Of a DNA stretch of 64,000 nucleotides, positions 43,824 to 57,702 are shown piece by piece. Position 1 is the first letter of the stretch. Every line of letters begins with the position of its first letter. This DNA comes from Atopsyche davidsoni. Its lineage: Eukaryota > Arthropoda > Insecta > Trichoptera > Hydrobiosidae. Both the position numbers and the translations under genes were made by a program. The notes under the pieces are model-generated. The model made no database searches and was not told the origin of the DNA. It saw only the letters and a program-made list of their open reading frames with translations. The stretch covers positions 8,928,001 through 8,992,000 of the forward strand of contig JAILWY010000012.1 in the NCBI GenBank assembly GCA_022113835.1, read 5' to 3'.

Positions 43824-46486
43824 GTGTATAGTTGAGTAAGTGATGAAGTTTACGGCCATATATTTCACTTTGTGGTGGTGATCCGACTTGTCGATAGAGC
43901 GCTCACCTTTGTGACTAAAATCCACGAGGTAGACGTCGTCAAAGAAGACTCGGGGATTACATTTATGAAAGGGGCGCTTTTGATTTGTGATAATGTTGGC
44001 AGAATTTAATGAGACCTCCCCGTAGCGCACTCGAGCACGCGCCCGCCGCCATATTGTGCATTCCCTCCCTCTCGCCTCCCCTAGCCCACCTACCCCGGAA
44101 AAACATCAAAGTTATTTTGCAACGCATCCCATTTAGCATTATTGAATTTGCCGAGAGGGCGATGATCTCAGTGGGGATGAGGCTCGTTGCAGGATTCATT
44201 ATTTCACGAATTTACATATTGGAACTTCTAATTGGGGCTCTCGCGCCCTTTGATGTCGGGGTGTAAGAGCGGCGTCACTGAACACACGCGCCCGGTAGAT
44301 CCTGTTCGCAGGGGCAGCTCAAATTTTAATCATTATCTAATTCGCACCCGTCGATCGATCTACTTCGAAATGGAAAGAGTCGTTGACTTTTTGCAACAGA
44401 GCCGTCTTATATTGTTAAAAATTAATTGTATTATATTTATAATATTTAGACACTCTGATACATTTACTTTGGATGTATTTTACTCGGTGATATTGGGGTG
44501 TGTAAAGTAGATTTGACGGGTGGGGGCCTAGTCGATATCCAGTAATGAGTAATACCCTTTGATTGTCAGACTCTCGCTAGATGTAGGCTGGGATTACATG
44601 GCGGTTTACTGCCGAAGGATGGGCGGCCGCCAGGCATCGGCCGCGCGTCCGCTCCCAGTTACCTGGTCGGTAATTAGCGAGTTTCTCCAGGGATAATGAA
44701 TGTGTTTATGATTCGACCTAGATTCGCCGTCTCCTCCCCTCCTCCCCGCCTGCGGTCTCCTTCCGGCGCGGCGGGCGGTCCTGGAGGGGGCGACACCTCC
44801 ACGGTTATGGAGAATAAATTCCCAAGTTAAGGGAACTCATAGATTACAGATTTTGTCCGCGGATATATTCAACCGCCATTATTTCAAATTTTGTACGCCG
44901 ACATCGTCCCCGCATAAACAAATTGTTATTCGACGCTTCGTATGTATTTCTATGGGTCGATAATTCTTTAACGACTCGCGGCATCGTGAGCGTATTTGAT
45001 AACTCCGAAGGCGCGTGATTTATGCGCGGTGAGTACCTTCCGTCACAGGAGCACCGCGAAATCAATTCTGTCGGCACCCGACATCGCCGGCCCGGCCCGT
45101 CCGGCTCCGAGCTAATCCTTATATTTTATGTATATGATCAATACCCACCGCGCTGGCGACGGGTACACACTTCGATTGAAAAATATCCAAAAAAACGGAT
45201 ATCGATAGCCAAGTTAAACAATACGCGACTTAACATATTACCATAGGTGGTCGGCTTACCGCCCTATTATTTATTCATACCCAATGACATACAAACCGAG
45301 CTAGGACTAATAAGTGACAAAACTACCGCAAGTTTGGCTCAAAGGCTTATGAATATATCATCTATTATTTTTATAATAAAACTGGGTATATAAATAGTAT
45401 CGATCGCGTGCAGTCCTAGGCTAAGATATTTCAGTTTCAGAAACTGAAATGTCGTGACATAATAAAAATATATATTATACATAGATGAGAATATCACTAT
45501 TAGTCACAGCTATTGTCATTTTCAGTACGTATCATTATTAACTATTTTTTAGTTTTAATGACAAACTGAGTAATGGCATATTTACCGAATCAAAACAACC
45601 GAGTGTTTCCGAAGTCAGCGAATGTATATATTTTTTTTGTCTTTTCAATTAATTACGAGAGAGCGGGAAGTACTAGCGGAGCAGTCGGGGGCCAGGCGGT
45701 CGCCCAGGTAACGGGCCCCGAGGACCGGGAGCGGGCGGGCCGGGCCGGGACGCGCCGGGCGACCGGGCCGGAGTGCCGCGCCGAGTGCAGAAGCCGTAAC
45801 GCCGAGTCATGCAGCGGCCGCCCCGGCCTCCGCCCCACGAGGACTGCCCGCGCCTGTAGCCTCAGTTTGCGTAACAGTTGCGCTGTTAACCCGAGCAGGG
45901 TGGCGGGCGCCGACAACGGGTGGCGGAACAATCGATATCAAAAAAAAATTTGCAGTAGAATTCGTGACGTCGGTTGAGAACAATTTTGCTGTATTCGCAA
46001 GATATTTTTTTACAATCGTTTTGTGTTCTATTCGACAGTATTTTTTGTTCAAGTAGGCCTTATTTACAATTGTATCTATAACTACTAAGTTATTTTCGTA
46101 ATGATATGTTTACTTAGATATATTATTTAAATTGCTGCTTTAATTTCTAGTTTGATACCACCGATGACGTCGATGAGTTTGTATATAATACAATCCAGTG
46201 AATAATATAGCGCTTCGATTACCCCGGAAGGAGATAAGGTGTTAACGCATCAGATATTATGCAACGATTTTAAGATAATGTATCGGTTTCATTATTTATA
46301 TGCACCACCCTGCACATTTGAAAAACGATTGCATCCTGAAGTTTTTACTACAAATGTTTATTAAATCTAAATGTAAAATTTTGAGATATTGCGAAAATGG
46401 ATGCAGCTCGCGGCGAGAGGGCGGTGCGTGCAAGCCCCCGGCGCGCAGCACGTGGCCGGGTGCGTGCCTCGAGGGGCGGGGGCCAG

Positions 46487-46524
46487 GGCGGGGCGGGGCG
46501 GGGCGGGGCGGGGCGGGGCGGGGG
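46487..46524. repeat. (GGGGC)n pentamer tract
   Basis: About seven tandem GGGGC units on the + strand, a G-quadruplex-type sequence. A matching (GCCCC)n tract in opposite orientation lies at 46984-47026. Confidence 0.9.
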
Positions 46525-46983
46525 CATCGACGTGGCGATCGATCTGCCGCTCCGACCCGCCGCCTGCCGACCGGCCAGCGGGAGATGACCGATGCGGTCG
46601 CACCCCGGAGAGACCGGAGGGTCGGCTGCTACGAGAGTGCTTTTCGATTACACTTACATAATATTTGTTGGAGCCGAATAACCACGATTCGCATTGCGCA
46701 CTGTTTCAATGACAAAACTGCGCAGTTTACTTTAATACCGAAACGCAGATTACGAATACCGAGGTGCATAGCTTAAAAGTTTCCCCCCTGAGCCGAATGA
46801 AATTGCTTCCGAAATATCAATCAAAGTGCACAGAAAGCCAGATCGGCGATTTCCCGCACGCATTTCGCCCATAAAGCGCGATATCTGCGAGAGATCTTAT
46901 CGCCTGCGAGTGACTCAATACTTATAAATAAAAACGTAATTCGGTCGGACGGTCGTGCGATCGCGCCCCCCGCCGGCGCTGCA

Positions 46984-47026
46984 CGCCCCCGCCCCGCCCC
47001 GCCCCGCCCCGCCCCGCCCCCGCCCC
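46984..47026. repeat. (GCCCC)n pentamer tract
   Basis: Tandem GCCCC units, the inverse of the 46487-46524 tract 460 bp away, so the two could pair as an inverted repeat or form quadruplexes on opposite strands. Confidence 0.9.
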
Positions 47027-48640
47027 GGGCCTTGCCGCATCGGATGCTATCGCGGCGCCGCGCCTCCGCCCTGCGCTCGAGAGCTATTTTGCTACGAGCT
47101 ACGAGGGAAAACGCGAGCGCACCGAGGAGCGTTTTTTGGGGGCGATGCGGACATTGCGGCCGAGAGCCCCGCGCCGTGGAGCGTGCGACGCGCGGCGACT
47201 GCTTTATCTCGGGAGAAGTATTATTCGCAATTGTTATTATCTATCGGTTATTCTATATAAAAAAAAAAAACAACATAAACTGGATGTTATATAAAGTTGA
47301 CACTTTAGACTAATTTTCTAACCGAAAGAATATTGTCCTATAATGACAAAAAGTGTATATCTATATTTTGTTCATGCAACGTCTACTTACTAACGCAATT
47401 TCCATTTATAACTTAAAAGTGCTATATTGGAGGTAGGCTTTTACATTGAAACTTAAAAAAAAAGTTTAATTTTTAGAAATATACATTTACTTATTATCGC
47501 GTACAATAATTTCTGTGGCTATTCGAATTTTCCAAAGGGCCCGCTAGTGTGACTTCTGGTAAATCAGTATAACGAGCGGAGAACGCGCATACCTTTTGTG
47601 CGCTTGTCGGTAGCGGTGGGTACGTAAAAACGAGATTAAATAAGTTTCTCTAAATTTCCCCCATTGTCTCGGCCGCGCGCCCCCCGCCGGCGCCCACTGC
47701 GGCGAGGCACTTCCGGCGCGATGCTATCTGGCGGGGCGCGTGTTCCGCTTTTCCTTTTCCCTCCGACTCCAGGCGCGGCCCTCGCCGTGCATCGCCGTCC
47801 CCGCCGCCCGCCCCTTCGTCCGGCAGGTGCAATTATTTATGCGCCCGGCTTATCGAAACACCCTACTTGTGCCTGCACGTGGAATAAAATCGATCACAAA
47901 AAACGGCAATCTAAGGGTTTTGTTTACCTCTAAACCCAGGGATAACAAAACTTTTATGATATTTAAAATACTTCGGTAAGCAGCTTTGTTAATCGCCGGA
48001 CTGTCCGTCTGGAATTTTAAAAAATGGGCCCTGGGCTCAATAGCCTCTCAAAATAGCGTCCCGTTATGCACAACCACGGGTACGGTAACTGTACGCACAG
48101 ATTCACTAGGAGATCGGGCTCCTTTAATATTTCCAATAAATTAGTGCCTTTACCGCTGGCTCAGCATTTTTACGATTTGATGCATAACAATGTTAAATCG
48201 AATGTCAATCCGAAGTTGAAGCCAATCATCTATCCAATCGGAATGTGATTAATGTTTCGTTTAAGCCTGCACAAGCCTAATCAAGGAATACACGAGCATC
48301 ACTAGTGAAGTAATTTTTTTTGTTATTTTGATATGCAGTAAATATTTTTTTAATATTATCTATTAATGTTGTTTATATTTCACGCTACTGCCGAACGTGG
48401 CTAATTTGAAACAAACATGCTAATAAATTAAAGTTTTATTAGAACAATGGACACGCAGTGCCGTCGGCTTGTAGCGTTCGACTCCTCCGTGCCGCGGACT
48501 GGAGCCGAAGCCTCCTTGGCAGGCCAGCTGCCTGCCCGCACCATAACACGTATTGCATAAGTCGGTCATTCATCCGCGGCCGCGGCTCCCCGCGAACCGG
48601 TCGCGCTCCTCCCCGCGCGTGTGCTCGGAGACATTGAATT

Positions 48641-51600
48641 GGCAACTTTGACCCACTTCACCGAGCTCGTCGGTTCACATATTCGCGAGTAGTTTTTGTT
48701 CAGCTTGATCTTTTCAACGCTGATTGCGTATCTCAGTATGGGTGTTTTACAGCTATAGGAAGAAATAAGCTATTCTGATACGCGACATTCGTTGGATTAT
48801 TCCTCTCAAGCAAACGAATGTGGACAGAATGATTTTACCCGGCAGCGGATATTACACTGAAGGATCCGATGTTGTCGTGCTGAACCCGCTCAATGGAAAC
48901 GTCGGTGTATTTTGTAAAGCGGTTTTAAATATTTTATTGTATACCATCACTTGGTAGTTGGGCAATAAATCTAAATAAACTAGATTATATTAAATTTAAA
49001 AAAAACAAAAAACAAAAAGAACTACTTTCATTGTTGTGCCCATAGAGTTTCTTATTAAAATTAACGCATGAAAAATAAATATTCTCAAATAATGACTAAA
49101 AATAAATAAATTTCTATGATTCATTTGCAAGTTCAAAGTGTATTAAAAATAGTGTAGCAAAGCGTTCTTTTTGGACGGAAATAAAAACAAAAAGCAAATG
49201 CTAAGTCATTCCGTGTCGCTGTTACCGTTTTATTATTGAACACGGTGTATTACTTGTATTATAAGTGACAATAATACACATTTAAGCCCGCCTTCGTGTC
49301 AAAGAAATTCTATAACACATTGCATAAATATACTCATTTGTTAATACGAATTTAATTATACCTGTTTGTATACAAAAACTACAATAATTATATAAACCGA
49401 ATACGGTCGGCGGCTATCTAAAAGGCGGGAGCTCCGGCCGGGCATTAGGCGAGGCTTTAGTCGTGCGCTCTTATCAGCGGTGCGCAGGAACGGTTCACAA
49501 CCCCTGACATCACAGCCACCTTCCCTCGATACTGTGAGCAACGAGCACCGGTTATGCCAAGTACGCACATTTTACCCTTTATGTCATTAATAAACTTATA
49601 CACCGTTTAAATTATAAAATAGATGAGCTTACATTTGTAATAATCGGGATATTTTATAATGCGTCTCCACCCAACAAGATTGCGTCAATCTGTTTGGAAA
49701 TCAAATTTACCGTAATAATAGAGAGATATAAATCAATTAAGTGTAATAAAAATATATGATTCAACTGTGGATTTTTTTAATAAAGGGAAATTTTAAACAT
49801 CAATACACACCAAGTTGCATTGTTTATTATAATATATTAAGTATTTCATCAATTGAGGATTAAATGTCTAAAAAATGTAACAATAAACTAAATACGTTCT
49901 CATTTCGTTATCTTCAATAATGTTTCCTATTTGTAACTATACCAAAAATTGCATTAAACTATTCCTTCTCTTAATTAATCCTCAATCAATTTATTTGATT
50001 AACCGCAAGGCAATTTATAATAATACTGTACAGTGAATTTTTTTTTCTTGGCTTTTAATCGGGAGTAGCTATTGACTGGACAACGAGGCATTTTTATGTG
50101 TATTTGATGTAATATTGTAAATCTAAGATTATCGCAATAGTTTACAAACTCGCGGCTTAACGCTTTCAATTTTTGCATGTACGCATATATATGAAGGTAT
50201 ATTTATTTTTTTATTTCCTAAAAATAATCGTTACCTAATTAAATTACGATGTAACAATGTTTTTTTTTTTTTAATTACATTTTACAAAATAAAAGAATAA
50301 TTTAATGACATAATTTAGAGAGCACAGAGAAACATTTGCCTTCATTGATAATATAAGCACTACAGCGTGTGAATAATTTTCATGAAGACTTTCGTAAATA
50401 TAAAATTGATACTCGCAGCAACAGATGTTGTTCACTTTAAACGAAATAGTGCTTTCCTCGGCGAGCTGTGACCTTCTGCGGATATTCCTTATTTCTGATA
50501 CAAACTATAAAACAACAATAAGGAACAATGAATTCACAACAACGAACGTTTCTATCAATATTTATTATTTATCTTCTAGCGGGCTATTAAAAGCTATGAA
50601 CATTTGCTGTACAACGATGTTGACTGATGAGATATAACTCGACGTCAGGAAAATTGATTTTAGACATTACATTATTGTAGGTTTTGTTTTTCCACTCCTC
50701 GTCTGGAATTATTGACCGGCTCTGCGTGCGTACGTATGCGGAGTATTGTGCTGAATAACGCCATTTCGGACTGCAACGCGAGCGGGCGGATCGATCCACC
50801 CCCGCGGCAGTGTGGGGCTCGGGTCACCTGGTGTTTTACCGTCCGATCGGCTCGCGTGAGTAATACCTCGGGATGGAAACGACACCGGGTCGACTGAGGC
50901 CGTTTTCCGCCCTGACAAATTACACGGACGAACATTCCTGGGAAATGAATTATTATTATCAAGTTAATGGTTTTGTTAAGAAATCTCTTTAGTCGGTTGC
51001 ATGCGGGCGAGATTCTCAACATACACAGATCTCTGAGGATGTAAACCCATAGTAAATAATTAATGGTTTTATTATCTTGACTTATTCCAAAGTGAGTCGA
51101 TTGCTTGTCTACCCATCTACGACTCGTAGTCAAATATGTTTGTGTGCACTTGGCACGTGAGTGTGTGTGTTTTTTTAAATAATTTTATATGTTGATTTGC
51201 AATAAGACATGGTATTTCAATATAAATAGATGTTACTTAATCGAAACAGACGATAGTAAAATTACGTCAGTTTGAGATTCACCTGTTATGGGGAGGATTG
51301 AACCGACAAACTCTCCGTCAAGAGTCGAAGCCAAACGAATGTTTAAAGAATACATTATGGTAATCGCTCAGTAACAGGATATTATTTTCAAAATAACATT
51401 TTAATCCGATCATTTTGAGAAAAAAAAAACCGGAATAAATCACCAATCTTTGGACTTGATGCTATTTTACACTTGCGAGTCCGGTAGTTTCTTTGGGGGC
51501 CGAAACAAAATTTTCATAGCTTACAAATTTTATTTTATTTATAAAAAAGTCAAAACAGAGTCGAACAAAAAGATCAGTCCAATTCTTAATATATAAATGA

Positions 51601-52090
51601 AATCCTATATACTTAAATGAGCAAATAACATTCTGTGAACTCCGAAGTCATTATATCTACTCACCTCCGTGCGAGATGTTGTTTGTTACCGTTCTTTTGT
51701 TCGGCGAGCTCGCGGCCGCCGCGGAGTCGCACGGTGCGTACATTTCATTTCCGAGTTCACGTGGCGAGTAAACATTTCTAATTACGCGTAAGCTCGTCAT
51801 TTTTTATTTGTGTTTTCACTCCATACCCACTTCCGTACCTAATTCAACCGGCAATATTAATGCAGGTAGGTAATTAGCGAATCGAATAAAAACTACTATA
51901 CGACCGTCGAACTTTGTTCTAAAAACCGAGTTTCTCTGTCAACTAAATATTATCGCGATAGCATATTCATTTTCTACGCATCCCGAGTCGATTCGCGGTG
52001 AAATGGTCTGTCTCATAATTTCCTCCAATTATATCTCCGAATACGACGTGATTTTGTTTCTGCGTGTTTCTCGTAGACAAACATAATTAC
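48641..52090. other. Mostly AT-rich non-coding
   Basis: No gene recognised. One GC-richer patch lies at about 50.75-50.92 kb, with frames on both strands (up to 153 codons on -) that show no domain. A further small GC patch is near 51.70-51.73 kb. Confidence 0.6.
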
Positions 52091-52127
52091 GCGACCGCAA
52101 ATAGTCGAGAGAAGCAGCCAGCCCATG

Positions 52128-52250
52128 AGGCGGGCAGGGGAGGGCAGGGGAGGGCGGGCGGAGGGCGGAGGGCGACGGGCGGGGTTGTCGGCGTGGGCGG
52201 CGGGCGGCGGGCGGCGGGCAGAGCGACGCGTGCGGGCGGGGGACCCCCAG
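52128..52250. repeat. G-rich low-complexity tract
   Basis: Repeated GGGCAGGGGA, GGGCGGA and GGGCGGC units on the + strand, with many G-runs of three or more. It is the core of a GC island. Confidence 0.85.
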
Positions 52251-52508
52251 AGTTGAAGGACGAATCTCATCTCCCTGTCTGCGTAGTCGGAAGAGTTTTT
52301 ATGAGCCGAGCTTTTTATGCTAAGTTTTGCAGAAACCTCTCACTGTCTGCCGTTTGTATTTTCGCTCCTCGGAGGCTATTCGCGAACGTATCTGTGGGAA
52401 CGTAGGATCGTATAAGTCTGCGTCGGTATTGTGAAAAGTTTTTATGACGTGTCGTATTGGCGACTGGCATTTTTCTTTTTGTTATTGTTGTGATTTTTTT
52501 TCGACTTT

Positions 52509-52527
52509 ATTTACATACATATATTTA

Positions 52528-52586
<59 letters not shown>

Positions 52587-52589
52587 AAT
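52509..52589. repeat. TA microsatellite inside a 16-bp inverted repeat
   Basis: ATTTACATACATATAT (52509-52524) and its exact reverse complement ATATATGTATGTAAAT (52574-52589) flank a TA run of about 45 bases. The whole block can form one long AT hairpin. Confidence 0.9.
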
Positions 52590-55500
52590 ATATATATGAT
52601 TATCTTTTAAGTACATTTTGTGTTTTTGTAGATATACGCGTGTATTTATTCGTCAATCGTAATATAGAAATTTTCGAGTACATCGGGGTTCACCTTGAGA
52701 CGTCACTGAGACTTCGGGTCGAGTCCAGCTTGAGCGGTAACTTCCTATCGGTCACCAGAGCCGCCAGGGCGGCCGGGAGGCGTCACCTGCTCCGGGCTAC
52801 GTTGCCTGGCGACGCCCGCCCCGCGCCCCGCCCGCCCCTAGGAAGCGCCCCGCAAGCCTTAGGCTGAAAATAATTTTCGAATGAACACAAAACCCACAAC
52901 GACCTGAGGTATTACCGAACGACTTAAAAAAATAATTCGAACTCTGCCTTCTGGTCGCTAATAATCCGCTATCAAACGTGGCCGCGAAACTACCTGAGAA
53001 CCTTTCGTATGCGTCTTCCTATTCGACGTGAATCGTTAGCGAGCTTTACGTATCCATTGTGTTAACTGTCGGAGATCGGCGGCGGTTACATCCGCTCTAC
53101 TCGTTGTTTATTTATCCATAAATGTGAAGATACTCAAGCCGGTGCTCACTCGACTTCCTGTATCCAGCTCCTGTCCAGCTCTCGCGGGACTCAGGCGGTA
53201 TAAAGTTCCGAGATCGTGCCCCTCGGGACCGATCGCTTATCGCGCCGAATCGCGTGATCAAAGTCGGCATCGGTCGTGGTAGGCGAGCTGATTGACACCG
53301 TCCGTCTCGGCAGGTAGACGAAGCTGGAGCTGCCCCCCACGCTACGGTAACCGTGGCGAAGGTGCTCTTTGTTGTCAGTGCGGTTAAGGAAAAGTGTGTT
53401 TTGGTCAAAACAATCGGAGCTCGTTTTTTCCGCTCGTTTTTTCCCGGGAAATATATAATTATTAGGAGATTGTATTATCGTTATTGAAATCTAGCAACTC
53501 GAAAGCACTCGTAGACTTGACGAAGCGTTCGATTTTCGTTATTACCAAACGATCTCCTGTATCTATCGAGACGGAGATGGGTGGATTCTCACAAAGGCTT
53601 ATTTTCCTTTTTCCTACTTGCACAGCCACGCGCCCCACCCTCTGTCTGGCGGTACACGGTAAATGCGTATCTGAATTTATTACGTGTGGTGTAAACTCGG
53701 GTTGAAAGTTTACCGGCGTCATCTCCGAGGGGTGAGGGGGCCCCGCCGCCTCCCCCTCCCGGTCCACTAACTCGGTATTTTCCCACGCGATCCCAGACGG
53801 CTATAGAGGTAGAATTTTCTTTTCAGCATGCGCCGGCAGTATTTCTTCCCTCCCCGCGCCCCGCGCACCCGCCCGCCTCAGGGACGCCCCTTCCCCCGCC
53901 CCTGCCCCCGCCTACTCCCCCGCCCCCGCCTCCTCCCCCGCCCCCGCCCCCGCCGCCGGTACAATAACCCAATTTGTGCGAATTCGCTTCTCAAGGCCGC
54001 GCGGCAGACTCGTCGGCGGCGCCGGCGCTACGCAAATTCGCGGCGTTATTGTTGTGAAATTTAGAATTTTTCAGTCACTGCTTATTACGATTAGTGGGGA
54101 TTGTTACCGGAGCTGTCGGTTCCTCTTGGCGTCGGCCGCCCGCCCCGGTCGCCCGCCCGCCCCGACCTCCTCGCCCGAGCGGCGGGGAAGTCGGGGCCCT
54201 CCCGTTTATTATTTCTGTACGTTTATCGGCGAAGCGGACGTTAGCGCTCGGAAGTGACGATTATCATTAGAATCAGCTGACGTCTGGGTCGCGTCATGAA
54301 TGGACGGCTCGTCTGGCGCGGGGTGGAACGCCCTCGTGGGGAGGTGAGGCGTCCAGCACTTGATTCTCTGCTGATCCTTTAATTTTCCTTTTTAATTTGT
54401 TTTTGAAAATAAGCAACGGGAAAAACGTTGGTACTCCGATCAGATTGAAAGTAGTACTTCAGTTCCTGAAAGGCAATAATTATTGTCATATTATTTACGG
54501 TAAATATTGTTTATCGAAACCATTTCTATTTTTAGACAAACAACGATAGTGTTAAAATCGTAAACCATTATACTTTATAAAGATTATAACTTCCATATTC
54601 CAACATTATAATGTAAGTCAAAACGTCAGGCTTGCAATTGTTTATGACCGAACTAATATGCATTGATAATTTATTTATTTTCCACATTCAAGCGTTCGAT
54701 ATTCTTCACAAACTATTTATTTTTGTGGATTCTGTCTCATCCGCGCCGTGCGGCTGTTGCGTCACTTATGGTTGAGTATTGGATGTACGGAAACGGGGTT
54801 GCTTTGCCACCAAAGACATAACACGTCACCTAGAAATTATATTGAATGAAAAACTCGTATATTATTTTATATTATAGGTAGATGAGAATTTTTTTTTGCT
54901 TACATCAATTTTATTGACTATCACAAAAGCACCAAAAATATCAGACTAATTTATCGCTGGGAACGATGACATTTTGCATAATGGCGGGCGCGGCGAACAT
55001 GGCGGCGGGGGCGCAGACCCCTGTCGCCCCCGCCCCGCCGCCCAAGGCCGCCCATGGCGTCTGCTGACCCACATGAGAAATGGCGCGGACGCCCCTCCCT
55101 CCCGCCTCCACCCCCGCCCCTCCCCGCCCACTATTATCGCAGCCGCTGGAGCTTTAGATACTCGCATGCTCTCCCGGCGTTCGCAGCTCTGAAAGTTTAT
55201 TATTATGTTTTTTTGTGGGTCTACGCGCTGCGTCTTGACTTGTTATATCCTCGTTTCTCGACGATTCTTCGAGAGAGTCCGTGTATAAAGATTTATATAC
55301 AATGAAATGCATTTTCTTAGGCCTTTAACGATTTAACTACCATTTTAATTGATGAAAACTTTTAATGTTTTTTTCAAAAAAATTGAACGGTTTCAAATCT
55401 TTATTTCGCGTCCTCTTTTTCTTACCTCATGACGGAAAAAAATATTTTGGCAAAGATATTTTCAAGTGTATCCTCAAATATGTCCGTATTTATTATTGAG

Positions 55501-56160
55501 GGTAGAGTTATGGGTAGGCACTGCCTTGTTACGTCGCTGTGGGAGAGACCTTTCTTTCTTTGTGGAGCTTTTTTGATCGGCTTATTTGCCCGAGGGCAAC
55601 TCGGGCTTAGCGGGTTTTTCCTTTGCGAATGTTGCCTCGGCGGACCCTGCTTGAGAAATTCATTACAAAAAATAACATTTTCACATGCTAGCGCTCTAGC
55701 CGGCGTTTCGTGTCGAAATTTGGAAGTTTACGTTCGCCGTGGCCTCGCCCATGCAGGGCTCACTGATAACTGACGAACCGGCGTGCTCCGGGGCGGACGC
55801 GGACGCGGAGTACGCTAGCTGCGAGACGCTAGACACGCATGCTCACCGAGCAAGTATAGCAAGTTGCTTGTAAATTTTCACTCTAGAAATCATTGCGATC
55901 AATAAACATCGAGTAAACATGTGCTTAGGTTATTATGGACTCTAAATTTAAATGATTATTTTAGCCGTTCAAGGAAGCTTCCGTACTGGGTCGGGCTCAA
56001 TGTTGAGGAAATATTCGTACTGTACAGAATACGGTCCCACTTGCGGTGTCGCAAATTCGAATTTCTCAGGGTAGTCGTCAAAGCCTATATGTGGCCAGGG
56101 CAAATCTTGAAGAAAAAATATCTGTAGATCATATAATTTCTATTTAAAATACAAATTTAA
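52590..56160. other. GC-island belt, second part, no genes recognised
   Basis: GC islands at about 52.72-52.86, 53.62-53.98, 54.12-54.22 and 54.98-55.15 kb in AT-rich sequence. An ATG at 54981 opens a 28-codon frame (MAGAANMAAGAQTPVAPAPP...), too short and biased to call. A 114-codon + frame at 55429-55773 lies in ordinary composition but resembles nothing known and has no clear splice or promoter context. Confidence 0.55.
53887..53958. repeat. C-rich tract (CCCCCG)n-like
   Basis: Irregular CCCCCGCC and CTCCCCCGC units; the - strand has many G-runs fitting a quadruplex pattern. Confidence 0.85.
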
Positions 56161-56339
56161 AAAAATTCATGGTAAATCTATTGTTTGTTTGTCGAAGGCA
56201 ATGTTGAAATGCGAGACAAAATGATTTAGAAAGCATGCATTTCCGTAATAAGTCACGACGTCATTAATGTTCGTTTTTACATTTATTCGGTCGCTTGTCG
56301 CCTCGCGGCGAGGCACGAGACGACCACCGCGAGCCCGGT

Positions 56340-56630
56340 CCAGGCGGGCGGGCGGTCCAGGCAGGCGGGCGGTCCAGGCGGGCGGGCGGGCGGTCCAGGC
56401 GGGCGGGCGGGCGGTCCAGGCGGGCGGGCGGGCGGGCGGTCCAGGCGGGCGGGCGGTCCAGGCGGGCGGGCGGGCGGGCGGTCCAGGCGGGCGGGCGGTC
56501 CAGGCGGGCGGGCGGGCGGGCGGTCCAGGCGGGCGGGCGGTCCAGGCGGGCGGGCGGGCGGGCGGTCCAGGCGGGCGGGCGGTCCAGGCGGGCGGGCGGG
56601 CGGGCGGTCCAGGCGGGCGGGCGGGCGGGC
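56340..56630. repeat. GC minisatellite with 42-bp higher-order period
   Basis: Units start CCAGGCGGGCGGGC and end GGT. Lengths in order are 17, 17, 21, 21, 25, 17, 25, 17, 25, 17, 25, 17, 25 and a final partial unit, so from 56416 on the array repeats as a 25+17 pair of 42 bp. Unit length changes by 4 because GGGC blocks are gained or lost. Each 25-mer carries four GGG runs spaced by one C, a perfect G-quadruplex pattern. As 42 is a multiple of 3, frames of about 170 codons stay open on both strands; they are not taken as genes. Confidence 0.97.
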
Positions 56631-57702
56631 CTCGCCGCGGGCCCGTCAGGCGTCGCCAGCGCCGCGGAACCTTCACGCTAGATTATCCGTTTCCGTGGAT
56701 AAAATTTGAAAATTATAAAGTACCTTCATCACATTTCCACCGTGAAGCGGCAAAGAGACAGGCAACCCGAAATCGTCTCTGAAATAATTCACGAGCTGCG
56801 TCTCCGCCGGCCCCGCGCCGCGTCGTCATCGTACCGCATGCCGTGCATTCGCGCACGGCGATATTCATTGCGCTATTGCGTATTCCTCACTGCGCACAAT
56901 ATACGGTTCGAAATTTGTTAAGGATCCAAGTACTACGACTTGATGACTACTTTTTGTCGATATGTTTTTTTTATATACGTTATTGAAGGCATTAATAGGG
57001 CTTTTAGTGATTTTGTTGTTATATATAACGACGAGATTTTATAATCAAAACATAATTACGTACACCCGTTCATTTATCGGTAATAATAGGTGATTATACG
57101 CAAGTAGGTATAGAAATCAATCTTACATAAATCAAACCCCTCGCATACCGAACGTCGACCTCTATAAATAATCGTTTACCGCCAACGATTCGAATACGCC
57201 GTGCGTCGATAGAATTATTTTGATAATCACAAATTAATGCATTCTTATTTTTGAAGCACTCACAACAATACGAGAAGGCACGTCACTCGGCAACTGCGTT
57301 CAAGGGCGCGCGGCGGCGGGCGCCGAGCTCGCGGGTCTCGGCGGGCGGCGGGCGGCGGGCGGCGGTCAGGTCCGGCGGTCAGGTCCGGCGCCGGCCGCCC
57401 TCGCGTCGTTGCAGCCGATTTTCCCGCGGAAGCGTTCGCCGCGGGGACTCCGTGTCTGTGTAAATTAATTTTAGTCCGTCTCCCCGGTCGCGGGTGCGGA
57501 TCGATTTCTCATTTTCAGAACGCACTCGGTCGCGAATATTTCATTCGCGATTCGGCAGATGCCGCGCCGGGGCGTCTTCGCGGCAGTCCTGCCGAAGAAT
57601 CGCGTCCCTTTGACTCCGCGTATCGATGCGATCGGCATACATTTTGCATATTAAAAAATATCCGCGAGATATCACCGACGCCCGCTCGGCGCCGCGGTGT
57701 GC

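Noticed and set aside
51281..51350. GGTTCAATCC on the - strand as a tRNA gene
   Set aside because: The bases next to it do not form a T stem, and no cloverleaf is possible.
54981..55067. ATG in a CCATGGCGGC-like context with 28 codons as a first exon
   Set aside because: Very short, Ala/Pro-rich, and lacks a usable GT donor before the stop.
56167..56782. Frames of about 170 codons on both strands
   Set aside because: They are translations of the 42-bp minisatellite; the period being a multiple of three keeps all frames open.
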